From positions 3,689,501-3,753,500 of the forward strand of contig CP064972.1 of assembly GCA_016699405.1 (NCBI GenBank): a stretch of DNA of 64,000 nt, written 5' to 3'. This DNA is from Holophagales bacterium (lineage in GTDB: Bacteria; Acidobacteriota; Thermoanaerobaculia; Multivoradales; JAGPDF01). The position numbers and the translations under genes were made by a program. Shown piece by piece: positions 9,269 to 19,267 of the stretch (positions are counted from its first letter, which is position 1; each line of letters starts with the position of its first letter). Under the pieces are notes generated by a model. It was not told the origin of the DNA and ran no database searches. It saw nothing but the letters and a program-made list of their open reading frames with translations.

Positions 9269-10304
9269 CGGCAGTCTCCTCCCGGCCGGCGGCCGACGTG
9301 TCGGCTCGGCGCTCGAGACGGCGCAGACGCCGTCCCAGGTCGACGAGTCGCTTCAACATGACGACCTGGCGCCGCCAGGCGCCGGCCTCCTCGGCGGGAA
9401 TTCCCGCCACCTGCGTCCCGGCTGGAACCGAGTCGAACACGGCGGACTTGGCGGCGACGCGCACGCCGTTGCCCAATTCGACGTGCCCGACGACGCCCGC
9501 CTGCCCGGCCAACACGACACCGTCGCCGAGCCGGGCGCTGCCGGCGATCCCCGCCTGGCCGCAGAGGATCGCCGCCCGTCCGACCGAGACGTTGTGCGCG
9601 ATCTGCACCAGGTTGTCGATCTTAGAATGCGCGCCGATCGAGGTCACGCCGAGCGTCGCCCGGTCGATGGCGGTGTTGGCGCCGATTTCGACATCGTCGC
9701 CCACCTCGACGTGTCCCACTTGCGGGATCTTCACCGGCACACCGCCCTCGGCGGCGTAGCCGAATCCGTCGCTGCCGAGAACGGTTCCCGCATGCACGAC
9801 GACCCGCTGACCGAGCTTCGTCCCGTCGTAGAGGACGACGTGCGGGTGAAGCACGCAGCCCTCCCCCACCGCGCAGTCCCGGCCGACGACGACGTGCGGA
9901 TGTACGACCGCCCCGGCCGCCACCCGGCTCCGCTCGCCGATGACGGCGAACGGGCCGAGATGGGCTGCGGCGTCGACCTCGGCACCGACACCGACGATGG
10001 CGGTCGGGTGGATCCCCGGCGGAAGCGGGGCTGGCGGGTTCAGGCGAGCGAGGATCGCGGCAAAGGCGCGGTAGGGATCGCCGACGACGACCTGTGCGCC
10101 GGCGAACCCCTCGAGCCTCTCCCGCACCAGGAGGGCACCCGCCCGACTGGCGACCGCCTGGGCGCGGTAGCGTGGATTGGCGAGGAACGACAGGTCCTCC
10201 GGCCCGGCCTCGGCGAGGCCGCGCAGACCGAGGATCGGCAACTCGCCGTCGCCTTCGAGGGCGCCGCCGACCCATCCGGCCAGCTCGGCCAGCCGGCGCC
10301 TCAT
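9261..10304 (-). CDS. lpxD: UDP-3-O-(3-hydroxyacyl)glucosamine N-acyltransferase
   Basis: 347 residues. Third acyl step of lipid A synthesis, adding a hydroxyacyl chain to the amino group. The N-terminal uridine-binding domain contains ALSFLANPRYR-like and GALLVRE segments. A long beta-helix of hexapeptides follows (IHPTAIVGVG, AHLGPFAVIG), then the catalytic His region NLVQIAHNVSVG at about residue 240 and a C-terminal coiled helix. ATG 10304, 4 bases after the skp stop. Confidence 0.96.
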   Translation of the reverse strand: MRRRLAELAGWVGGALEGDGELPILGLRGLAEAGPEDLSFLANPRYRAQAVASRAGALLVRERLEGFAGAQVVVGDPYRAFAAILARLNPPAPLPPGIHPTAIVGVGAEVDAAAHLGPFAVIGERSRVAAGAVVHPHVVVGRDCAVGEGCVLHPHVVLYDGTKLGQRVVVHAGTVLGSDGFGYAAEGGVPVKIPQVGHVEVGDDVEIGANTAIDRATLGVTSIGAHSKIDNLVQIAHNVSVGRAAILCGQAGIAGSARLGDGVVLAGQAGVVGHVELGNGVRVAAKSAVFDSVPAGTQVAGIPAEEAGAWRRQVVMLKRLVDLGRRLRRLERRADTSAAGREETAVE

Positions 10305-10308
10305 CGCC

Positions 10309-10854
10309 TCACTTCCCCTTGGCGGCGTCGAACCGCTGCACCACGAGCTGGGTGATGTCCGTCGAGTCGTCGGCGTAGACCAGCCCGCTCTGGAACTTGT
10401 TGAACACCAGCGTGTAGCCGAACTCCTTGCCCACCTGCTCGATCACCGGCATGACCTTCCGTTCGACGTCCGCCAGCGTGGTGTCGCGCGCCTTCTGCAG
10501 ATCGCGGTCGGCGTCGTCGGAGAAGCGGCGGAACGAGATCACCTTATCCTCGAGCTGCTTTTCCATCTCGGCGATCTTGTCCTCGGCCAGCGAGAGGCGC
10601 CCTTCGTTGAGTCGCTTGCGCAGGCCTTCGATCTCGTCCTGCTTGGCCTTCCCTTCGGCAACCTTGTCGTCGTTGAGCTTCTTCAGCTTCGCCAACGCCT
10701 CCTTGCCGTAGGCCGAGTCCGTGACCAGCCGCTGGACGTCGATGAGGGCGATCTTCAACGGCTTGTCTCCACTCTGGGCGATCGCCGGCGAAACGGCGGT
10801 CGCCGCGAGAGCGAGGAGGCAGACGGCGGGGAGGATGAATCGCACGCGCTTCAT
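10309..10854 (-). CDS. skp: OmpH/Skp-family periplasmic chaperone
   Basis: 181 residues. Signal peptide at 1-26 (MKRVRFILPAVCLLALAATA, cleavage after SPAIA), then LKIALIDVQRLV, a short strand typical of Skp. A long charged coiled coil (about 55-130) forms the tentacles, and a C-terminal strand segment (GYTLVFNKFQSGLVYADDS) completes the body. Skp holds unfolded outer-membrane proteins on their way to the Bam complex. It sits between bamA and lpxD, as in many diderms. Confidence 0.92.
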   Translation of the reverse strand: MKRVRFILPAVCLLALAATAVSPAIAQSGDKPLKIALIDVQRLVTDSAYGKEALAKLKKLNDDKVAEGKAKQDEIEGLRKRLNEGRLSLAEDKIAEMEKQLEDKVISFRRFSDDADRDLQKARDTTLADVERKVMPVIEQVGKEFGYTLVFNKFQSGLVYADDSTDITQLVVQRFDAAKGK

Positions 10855-10871
10855 GTTTTCACTCCTTCAGG

Positions 10872-13250
10872 TCAGAACGTGGTACCGATGCTGAACTGGA
10901 AGCTCTCGAACGTGTCGTCCGGGAGCGGGTCGAGGTTCTTCGCGTAGATGAAACGCAAGGGCGCGCCGAAGACCGGCACGAAGATCCGCAGCTCGGCACC
11001 GGCCGAGTAGCGCAGCGAAGCGAAATCGATCGACTGATTGTTGTCGTAGACCGCCCCGGCGTCGACGAAGCCGAGCACCCGGAACGGCCCGCCGACCAGG
11101 AAATGGTATTCGAGGTTGAGCTGCAGGAACTTGTTGCCGCCCTGCGGGAAGCCGAACTCGTCGTAGATGGTGTTGCCCTTCCGGTCGCGCACCCAGATCG
11201 AACGGAACTTGAAACCGCGCAGGCTGGTCTCGCCCCCCAGGAAGTAGCGCTCGAGGAACGACAGCTCGCGCCCGTTGATCGGCTCCACCCAGCCGGCTTC
11301 GGCGTTGACGGCGAACACCGTCTTGAACGGCTGGTAGCTGACCGGCAGGAAGAGCGAGTAGCCCGCCTCGGGACGGACGAAGTAGTTGTCGCCGCCGAGC
11401 ACGCCCCCGGCGTATTCGACCGAGAAGCTCACCCGCTGGCCGCGCGTCGGCTCGACCCGGCTGTCCCGGCTCTCGAAGCTGTAGGAGGGACGGATCGACG
11501 AGTTGTTCAGCTTGTAGCGCTGCTCGACGATCTCTCCGTTGATGTTGACCAGGCTCCGCTGGTCGTCGAGGCGCGACCGGGTGAAAGCGATCGAAAACGA
11601 GCTGAACAGGCCGAACGAGCGACCGTAGCTCACCGTGGCGCCTTCGCTCTTGCGCTTGTAGGTCTGCCCGGCGAGCTGCGTGTAGTCAAGGTCGGACTTA
11701 AAGATCTGCAGCCCGACCGACTGCGGCCGGTCGAGGAACCACGGCACACCGTAGCTGACGCTGTACTCGTCACGGTAGCGGCCCGATTGGAAGGAAGCGC
11801 CGACCGACTCGCCGCGACCGAGGAAGTTCTGCGTCCGCACCGACAGCTGCCCGAAGAAGCCGTCCACCTCGCTCCACCCGCCGCCGACCTGCAGCTCGGT
11901 ACGATCGGACTCCTCGCCGCGGATCTGCAGGTCGACCGTCTTCTTCTCGCTGTCGAAGTTGACGAACTGGACCGGGTCTTCCTCGTTCAGCTTGAAGTAG
12001 CCGAGCTGGTTGACCTTGAACAGGCTGTTCTTGACCGCCCCCATGTTGAGGACGGTCCCCTCCTGCACCCGGAACTCGCGCCGCAGGACCTTGTCGCGCG
12101 TCGTCGTGTTGCCTTCGAACTCCATCCGTCCGACGCGGTACTGGTCCCCCTCGCTCACGTGCACCACGAGATCGGCGACGTTGCCTTCGCGCTCCTTGAT
12201 CTCGGGCTCGACCTGCGCGTAGATGTGGCCGAAATTGGTGTACAGCTCGCGCATCTGCTTCAGGCCGTCGTCGACCACCTTCGAGCTCAGCCAGCCGCCG
12301 TGGCGGCGCTTGAACTGGCGCAGCAGCGACTCGTCGGAGAAGACCTTGTTGCCGTCGATGGAGATCTCGCCGAGCCGCCAGCGATCGCCCTCGTCGATCG
12401 GGATGCCGACGAAAAGGCGCCGCTTCTGCTCGCGCGGTGTGGCGGCGTTCGGCCGCATCGCCCGCACTTCGATCGACGGGTCGCCGATGGTGACGTTCTT
12501 GTAGCCGGCGCTCCGGTAGAGCTTGCGGACGTTCTCCAGGTCCTCCTGGAAGGTCGCCGGGTTGTAGATGTCGCGCTTGAGCATCCGGATGATCGGACCG
12601 GTCTCCTTGGTCTTCTTCATCGCCCAGCGCAGGCGCCACTGGCCGAAGACGTCGGCACCCTGGAACTTGATGTCCTGGATGCGCACCCGGTCGCCCTCGT
12701 CGATGGTGAAGACCACGCGGCGCTCGCCGGGACTGACCGTGTCGAGGCGATACTTCGCCTCGGCGAAGCGAAAGCCCTTGTCGCGGTACATCTCCTCGAT
12801 CACCGCCTTGAGCCGGGCCACCTCGCCGAGCGACAGGCCGCCGCCTTCGCGGACGTCGATCTGGTCCTTGGCGATCCGTTCGTTGACGTCGGTTCGGCTG
12901 ACCTTCTTGAGCCCCTCGAACTCCAGCGACTTCAGGGTCGGCCGCTCGACGATCCGTACGTGGAGCTTCACGCCCCCCGCGACGTCCTCGGTCGAGACGC
13001 CGACGTCGTCGATCAGGTGGCGTTGCCAGAGCTGGCGGATCGCGCGATCCAGAGCCTCCGGGTCCAGCGTCTTGCCTTCGGCGACCCCGAGGTAGTACTT
13101 GACCGTCTCCGGGGGGAGACTGCGCAGTCCCTCGAATTCGATGGCGACGATCGTCTTGCCCTCGGCCGCAGCGGCCGGGACGGGGGCTGCCGCCAGCGCT
13201 GCCCCGAGGGCGAGCGCGGCGAAGCTCAGGCGCAGAATTCCTCTTCTCAT
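10872..13250 (-). CDS. bamA: Outer membrane protein assembly factor BamA
   Basis: 792 residues from ATG 13250. The signal peptide (MRRGILRLSFAALALGAALA) is followed by five POTRA domains (about 30-440, opening with IVAIEFEGLRSLPPETV), then a 16-strand Omp85 barrel ending in a terminal Phe (SIGTTF). The LRGF motif (TSLRGFKFRSI) that packs inside the barrel is present. BamA inserts beta-barrel proteins in the outer membrane. A start 28 codons further upstream would place an odd extension before the signal peptide. Confidence 0.96.
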   Translation of the reverse strand: MRRGILRLSFAALALGAALAAAPVPAAAAEGKTIVAIEFEGLRSLPPETVKYYLGVAEGKTLDPEALDRAIRQLWQRHLIDDVGVSTEDVAGGVKLHVRIVERPTLKSLEFEGLKKVSRTDVNERIAKDQIDVREGGGLSLGEVARLKAVIEEMYRDKGFRFAEAKYRLDTVSPGERRVVFTIDEGDRVRIQDIKFQGADVFGQWRLRWAMKKTKETGPIIRMLKRDIYNPATFQEDLENVRKLYRSAGYKNVTIGDPSIEVRAMRPNAATPREQKRRLFVGIPIDEGDRWRLGEISIDGNKVFSDESLLRQFKRRHGGWLSSKVVDDGLKQMRELYTNFGHIYAQVEPEIKEREGNVADLVVHVSEGDQYRVGRMEFEGNTTTRDKVLRREFRVQEGTVLNMGAVKNSLFKVNQLGYFKLNEEDPVQFVNFDSEKKTVDLQIRGEESDRTELQVGGGWSEVDGFFGQLSVRTQNFLGRGESVGASFQSGRYRDEYSVSYGVPWFLDRPQSVGLQIFKSDLDYTQLAGQTYKRKSEGATVSYGRSFGLFSSFSIAFTRSRLDDQRSLVNINGEIVEQRYKLNNSSIRPSYSFESRDSRVEPTRGQRVSFSVEYAGGVLGGDNYFVRPEAGYSLFLPVSYQPFKTVFAVNAEAGWVEPINGRELSFLERYFLGGETSLRGFKFRSIWVRDRKGNTIYDEFGFPQGGNKFLQLNLEYHFLVGGPFRVLGFVDAGAVYDNNQSIDFASLRYSAGAELRIFVPVFGAPLRFIYAKNLDPLPDDTFESFQFSIGTTF

Positions 13251-13343
13251 GCGATCCGCTCCGCTCCTTCTGGCGGCCTGCTCCGCCGCTGTCGCGGGGA
13301 GCCTGTTGCAATCAAGATGCCACGGAATCGGCATTTCGGCCGA

Positions 13344-15770
13344 TCAGGCGTCCGCGCGCGCCGCCTCCCGCATCCGGGGGACGAACTTCAGCTCGCCCCC
13401 GGCGATCGTCACCTCGACCGATTCGACCTCTTCGTCCCGACGCTGGATCAGGATCTCCGACACCGCGTCCTGGACGTGCCGCTGGATGGTTCGCCGCAGC
13501 GGTCGCGCCCCCGTCGAGGGGTCGAGCCCCGCGCGGGCCAGCAGCCACTCCCGCGCCTCGAGGGAGACCTCCACCCGCAGGTGCCGTTGCGAGAGCGTCT
13601 CGTTGACGTCGGCGAGCAGGATGTCGACGATGGCGCGCAACTCGGCCTCGGAGAGCGGGTTGAAGACGATCACCTCGTCGACCCGGTTGATGAACTCCGG
13701 GCTGAACGTCCGTCGCAGCTCGGAGAGGATCTCGTCCTCGATCCGCCGGAACGCCTCGTCGCGATCGCTTCCGGCGAATCCCATGCGACCGCCGCGCAAC
13801 ACCAGCTTGCTGCCGATGTTGGAGGTCATCAGGATCAGCGTGTTGCGGAAGTCGACCTGATTGCCGTAAGCGTCGGTCAGCGTGCCGTCGTCGAGGATCT
13901 GCAGCAGCAGGTTGGCGACGTCGGAGTGCGCCTTCTCGATCTCGTCGAAGAGGATGACCGAGTACGGCTGCCGCCGCACCCGCTCGGTGAGCTGGCCACC
14001 CTCCTCGTGGCCGACGTAGCCAGGAGGCGAGCCAATCAGCTTCGAGACGGCGTGCTTCTCCATGTACTCGGACATGTCGAAACGCACCAGCGCGGTCTGG
14101 CTGCCGAAGAGGAACTCCGAGAGACGCCGCGCCACCTCCGTCTTCCCCACCCCCGAGGGCCCGAGGAAGATGAACGAACCGACCGGACGTTGCGGATTGC
14201 CGACGCCCAGCCGCGAGCGCCGAATGGCGCGGGAGATGGCGCTGATCGCCCGGTCCTGTCCGACCACCCGCTGCTGCAGCGTCTCCTCCATGTGCAGCAG
14301 CTTCTCGGCTTCGTCGCGCTCGAGGTTGGCCAGCGGAATCCCGGTCCAGGCCGAGATGACCTCTTCGATGTCGCGCCGGGTGACTTCGAGGACGCCCTGG
14401 TCGTCGGACGCCGCGCCGGTCCGCTCGAAGTCCTCGCGCAGCTCGATCTCCCGCTCGCGCAGATAGACCGCTCGCTCGAACTGCTTCTCCGAGATCGCCG
14501 CCTTCATGTCCTTGACCACCTGGCGGATCTCCTGCTCGAGCCGCTTCAGGTGCTGGGTACCGCGGACGCGCCGCAGCTTGACCTTCGCCCCCGCCTCGTC
14601 GATGACGTCGATCGCCTTGTCCGGCTGGTGCCGGTCGGTGATGTAGCGCGACGACTGGTAGATCGCGGTCCGCAGGGCGTCGTCCTGGTAGCGGACCTTG
14701 TGGAAGCTCTCGTAGCGGTCGCGAATCCCCTCGAGGATGCCGTAGGTGTCCTCGTTGCTCGGCGGGTTGACCTGGATCGCCTGGAATCGGCGCAACAGCG
14801 AGCGGTCCTTCTCGATGTACTTGCGGTACTCCTTGAGCGTCGTCGCGCCGATGCAGGCGATCTCTCCGCGCGACAGCGCCGGCTTGAGGATATTCGCGGC
14901 GTCGAGCGAGCCCTCGGCGGAACCGGCGCCGATCAGCGAGTGGATCTCGTCGATGAAGACGATGATGTCGCGCGACTCGCGCAGCTCCTTGAGAATCCCC
15001 TTGAGCCGCTCCTCGAACTGCCCGCGGTACTTCGTGCCGGCGACGATCAGCGAGAGGTCGAGGGCGACGACCTTCTTCGATGCCAGGAAAACCGGCACCT
15101 GCCCCTCGACGATGCGCTGCGCCAGGCCTTCGATGATCGCGGTCTTGCCGACCCCCGGCTCGCCGAGCAGGATCGGGTTGTTCTTGGTGCGACGCGACAG
15201 GATCTGGACGATCCGATCGACCTCCTTGTCGCGCCCCACCAGCGGGTCGAAGCCGCCCTGGGCGGCGAGCGCCGTGAGATCGCGGCCGTACTCGGTGACG
15301 AACGGCAGGTCCTTCTTCTGCTGCGAGGCGTCGCGCTCCTTGGCGAGCGACAGGACCTCCTCGCGTAGCGCGAAGACGTCGAGGTTGTGCTGCGCGAGGA
15401 TGCGCATCGCCATGCAGCCCTCGACCCTCATGATGCCGACGAGCAGGTGCTCGGAGCCGACCGCGGGGTGGGTCATGCTGTCGGCTTCGTGGGAGGCGTA
15501 GGCGAGGATCTTCTTGGATTCCTCGGAGAGCGGCAGCTCGGCGGTCGAAGAGATGCGTTCGACGAAGACCTTTTCGCCTTCGATCTCGCGGCGCAGGTCT
15601 TCGGCCCGCAGGCTGAACCGCCGCAGCAACTCGATGACGCTCTCCTCGCCTTCGCGCAGGATGCCGAGCAGGATGTGCTCGGATTCGATCACCCGGCTGC
15701 CGAGCTTGGAGGCCTCGTAGCGCGCGAAGAAGAGGGCGCGCCGCGCCTTCTCGTTGTACTTCTCAAACAT
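13344..15770 (-). CDS. clpC: ClpC-type ATP-dependent unfoldase
   Basis: 808 residues from ATG 15770. Two Clp N-terminal repeats (about 1-140) lead into AAA1 with Walker A GEPGVGKT (about 215) and Walker B IIVFIDEIH. A UVR-type coiled middle segment (FERAVYLREREIELRED) follows, then AAA2 with GPSGVGKT (about 545) and ILFDEIEKAH, and a C-terminal D2-small domain (TGARPLRRTIQRHVQD). The UVR segment places it with ClpC rather than ClpA or ClpB. It feeds proteins to ClpP, which is not in this window. Shine-Dalgarno GAGGGAG lies about 8 bases upstream. Confidence 0.94.
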   Translation of the reverse strand: MFEKYNEKARRALFFARYEASKLGSRVIESEHILLGILREGEESVIELLRRFSLRAEDLRREIEGEKVFVERISSTAELPLSEESKKILAYASHEADSMTHPAVGSEHLLVGIMRVEGCMAMRILAQHNLDVFALREEVLSLAKERDASQQKKDLPFVTEYGRDLTALAAQGGFDPLVGRDKEVDRIVQILSRRTKNNPILLGEPGVGKTAIIEGLAQRIVEGQVPVFLASKKVVALDLSLIVAGTKYRGQFEERLKGILKELRESRDIIVFIDEIHSLIGAGSAEGSLDAANILKPALSRGEIACIGATTLKEYRKYIEKDRSLLRRFQAIQVNPPSNEDTYGILEGIRDRYESFHKVRYQDDALRTAIYQSSRYITDRHQPDKAIDVIDEAGAKVKLRRVRGTQHLKRLEQEIRQVVKDMKAAISEKQFERAVYLREREIELREDFERTGAASDDQGVLEVTRRDIEEVISAWTGIPLANLERDEAEKLLHMEETLQQRVVGQDRAISAISRAIRRSRLGVGNPQRPVGSFIFLGPSGVGKTEVARRLSEFLFGSQTALVRFDMSEYMEKHAVSKLIGSPPGYVGHEEGGQLTERVRRQPYSVILFDEIEKAHSDVANLLLQILDDGTLTDAYGNQVDFRNTLILMTSNIGSKLVLRGGRMGFAGSDRDEAFRRIEDEILSELRRTFSPEFINRVDEVIVFNPLSEAELRAIVDILLADVNETLSQRHLRVEVSLEAREWLLARAGLDPSTGARPLRRTIQRHVQDAVSEILIQRRDEEVESVEVTIAGGELKFVPRMREAARADA

Positions 15771-15811
15771 CGCGCGCACTCCCTCGGGGCACGGAGACAA
15801 GCGCTGCGAAA

Positions 15812-16491
<680 letters not shown>

Positions 16492-16495
<4 letters not shown>

Positions 16496-17667
16496 CGGCG
16501 GATCGCCTCCGCAGGGCGCGCCAACGCCACCCGGCGGGCGGCGTAGGCCGAGAAGGCGACGGCGAGGGAGAGTGCCAGGCCGACGACGGCCAGGACCTCG
16601 ATGGGACTCGCGGCGAAGGGCAGGTAGTCGATGAAGTAGACCTCCCCGGGGAGACGGACCAGATGGTGGCGATCGAGCAACCAGGCGACTCCGGCGCCCA
16701 CTCCCCCACCGGCGACCGACCCCAGGCCGGCGAGCATCCCCCCGAGCAGCGTGAAGGCTCGGCCGAGATCGCGCCCGGTCGCCCCCATCGCCGCGAGCGC
16801 GCCGACCTCACGCCACTTGGCCGATTGGACCAGGGCGAGGTCGGCCACCAGCGCCAGCGCCGCCACCACGACGATCAGGAAGACCCCGGCGAACATCACG
16901 GCGCGCTCCAGCCGCAGGGCAAAGAAGAGGGGGCGATTGAGATCCTGCCAGGTGAGAACCCGCGCCCCGGGCGGCAGGGCGGCGCGAAGCGTGTCGGCGA
17001 GGTCGAGCGCCGCGTCGAGGTCGCTGGCGACGACCTCGATCCGCGGCACGGCGCCGGGCAGCAGTCGCGCCGCCTCGGCGATCGGCACCGCGATGCGATC
17101 GACGCGCTCGGTCCGCCCGCTGCGGAAGACGCCGGCGATCGCCAGCGAAAGCTGGCGTGGAATCGGCCCGAGCGGCGAGAGCGTCGGCCGCGCCGAGACG
17201 AGATCGAGCCGTTCGCCGGGCCGCAACCCGAGTCGCGCGGCGAGGCCCGAACCGACGACGACGCCCGCGAGCCCGGCGTCGGCGCCGGGAAACGAGCGGG
17301 GCAACCGCGCCGAGTAGCCGACGATCTCGACCTCGCGCACCGCCCCGTTGGCCGCCACCCAGCCACGCCCTCGCAGGAGCTCTTGCGCCTCCACGACACC
17401 CGACTGGCGGCGGACGAGCGCCAGCCCCTCCGCACCGTCGACACCGGGTGGGAGCTCGATCTCGATCTGCGCCGTGCGCGAGAGGATCTCGCCGCGCAGC
17501 GCCTGCTGCAACCCGTCGAGCGCCGCCAGCGCCAGGACCAGCGCCGCGACACCCAGGGCGATGCCGGCCACCGCCACCGCCGAGAGGAAGCTGGTCGCGG
17601 CATCGCGGCGCGTGCTGCGCAGGTAGCGCAAGGCGAGCAGGAGCGGGAACGGCATGGTGACCGGCAT
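16492..17667 (-). CDS. lolC: LolC/LolE-type permease of the lipoprotein-release transporter
   Basis: 391 residues. One N-terminal transmembrane helix (about 25-45), a large periplasmic domain, then three C-terminal helices (about 265-380): the FtsX/MacB fold of LolC and LolE. The segment TWQDLNRPLFFALRLERAVMF before the second helix is typical. Only one permease gene is present, so a homodimeric transporter (as in LolF systems) is likely, though a second gene may lie elsewhere. Start is ATG 17667 or, four codons in, ATG 17655; neither has a strong Shine-Dalgarno sequence. Confidence 0.9.
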
Positions 17668-17717
17668 TTCGGTCAAACGGCGCGGACGACCGGAGCTCCC
17701 GGGAGGAGGAAACGCAC

Positions 17718-19205
17718 CTACCCGGCCCGTTCGGGGCGCATCAGCGGGAAGAGGATCACGTCGCGGATCGAGCTCCGATCGGCGAGCAGCATGGTCAGCC
17801 GATCGATGCCGATCCCCTCGCCCCCCGCCGGCGGCATGCCGTGTTCGAGCGCTCGCACGTAGTCCTCGTCGAAGCGATGGGCCTCGTCGTCGCCGGCGGC
17901 TCGAGCCGCCAACTGGGAGCGAAAGCGCTCGGCCTGGACGTCCGGATCGTTCAACTCGCTGAAGGCGTTGGCGACCTCCATGCCGCCGAGGTAGAGCTCG
18001 AACCGCTCGGTGAACCGAGGATCCTCGGGGCTCTGCTTGGCGAGCGGCGAGACCTCCACCGGGTAGTCGGTGACGAAGGTCGGCTGGAAGAGGGTCGGCT
18101 CGACCACCGCCTCGAAGAGCGCCATCAGCAGGTGCCCCACCGTGCGCGCCGGCGGCAGGTCGGCACCGCGGCGCGTGAGCTCGGCGGTGAGCACGGCGGG
18201 GTCGTCGAGATCCGCCGCCGCCAGGCCGGTCTGCCGAGCCACCGCGTCGCGCATGCTGACGCGTCTCCACGGCCGGGCCAGCGAGAGCGGCTGCTCGCGG
18301 AAGGTGAGCTCGGTGGTCCCGTGGATCGCCGTCGCGAGCCCGCTCAGCATCTCCTCGGTGAGGTCCATGAGCTGTCGGTAATCGCTGTACGCCCAGTAGA
18401 ACTCGAGCATGGTGAACTCGGGGTTGTGCTGGGTCGAGATCCCTTCGTTGCGGAAGTTGCGATTGATCTCGTAGACACGGTGCAGTCCGCCGACGAGTAG
18501 CCGCTTGAGGTAGAGCTCGGGGGCCACGCGCAGGTAGAGGTCGAGATCCAGGGTGTTGTGGTGGGTGACGAACGGGCGTGCCGATGCGCCGCCGGCCATC
18601 GGCTGCATCATCGGCGTCTCCACCTCCAGGAATCCTCGGCCGTCCAGGAAGGAGCGGATGCCGCGGACGATCTCGGCCCGGATCTCGAACACGCGGCGCG
18701 ACTCGGGATTGGCGACCAGGTCGAGGTAGCGCTGGCGATAGCGCGTCTCGAGATCGGCAAGCCCGTGCCACTTCTCCGGCATCGGCCGCAGGGCCTTCGC
18801 CAGCAGGCTCATCCCGTCGGTCATCAGCGACAGCTCGCCGGTCCGCGAGCGCACCAGCACGCCTTCCGCCAGGAGGTAATCGCCGAGGTCGGCCTGATCG
18901 AGGGCGCGGCGCGAGCTCGCCTCCAGCCGGTCCGGGCGGACGATCATCTGCAGCTTGGCCCGCCCGTCGTGAAGGTCGAGGAATCGGGTCTTGCCCATGT
19001 CCCGCACCGCGCGCAGGCGGCCTGGAACGCGCAACCGCAGCGGCGAGGCCTCGAGGTCCGCAGCGTCCCGCTCGCCGTGGCGGGCATGGACCTCGGCCGG
19101 CTCGAGATCGTAAGGCGACCGGGCGGGATAGGCTTCGATGCCGTCGGCGCGCAACGCCTCGCGCTTCGCACGGCGGACTTTGATCTGTTCGTCGAGCTCC
19201 GACAT
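17718..19205 (-). CDS. lysS: Lysyl-tRNA synthetase, class II
   Basis: 495 residues from ATG 19205. Charges tRNA-Lys. An OB-fold anticodon-binding domain (about 50-150, with GKTRFLDLHDGRAKLQMI) precedes the class II core: motif 1 around FLDGRGFLEVETPMM, motif 2 FRNEGISTQHNPEFTMLEFY, motif 3 GGEGIGIDRLTMLL near the end. There is no Shine-Dalgarno sequence; a TATCCT box lies 9 bases upstream. Divergent from the purine nucleoside phosphorylase gene over 62 bases. Confidence 0.97.
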   Translation of the reverse strand: MSELDEQIKVRRAKREALRADGIEAYPARSPYDLEPAEVHARHGERDAADLEASPLRLRVPGRLRAVRDMGKTRFLDLHDGRAKLQMIVRPDRLEASSRRALDQADLGDYLLAEGVLVRSRTGELSLMTDGMSLLAKALRPMPEKWHGLADLETRYRQRYLDLVANPESRRVFEIRAEIVRGIRSFLDGRGFLEVETPMMQPMAGGASARPFVTHHNTLDLDLYLRVAPELYLKRLLVGGLHRVYEINRNFRNEGISTQHNPEFTMLEFYWAYSDYRQLMDLTEEMLSGLATAIHGTTELTFREQPLSLARPWRRVSMRDAVARQTGLAAADLDDPAVLTAELTRRGADLPPARTVGHLLMALFEAVVEPTLFQPTFVTDYPVEVSPLAKQSPEDPRFTERFELYLGGMEVANAFSELNDPDVQAERFRSQLAARAAGDDEAHRFDEDYVRALEHGMPPAGGEGIGIDRLTMLLADRSSIRDVILFPLMRPERAG

Positions 19206-19214
19206 AGGAGGGCG

Positions 19215-19220
19215 AGGATA
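19215..19220 (-). promoter_or_regulatory. -10 box (TATCCT) for lysS
   Basis: Reads TATCCT on the minus strand, 9 bases before the lysS ATG, with no purine-rich Shine-Dalgarno sequence between. Probable leaderless start. Confidence 0.45.
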
Positions 19221-19254
19221 TCGCACGGCGGGCGCGGACTGCCGCCGCCCGCGC

Positions 19255-19260
19255 TATCCT
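19255..19260 (+). promoter_or_regulatory. -10 box (TATCCT) for purine nucleoside phosphorylase
   Basis: TATCCT lies 7 bases before the ATG at 19268. With the lysS box at 19215-19220 it makes a compact divergent promoter pair. Confidence 0.45.
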
Positions 19261-19267
19261 TGGGCTC

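Noticed and set aside
11103..15368. A 1,421-codon open frame on the plus strand
   Set aside because: It lies antisense to bamA and clpC, has no family motifs and is a by-product of high GC and third-position bias.
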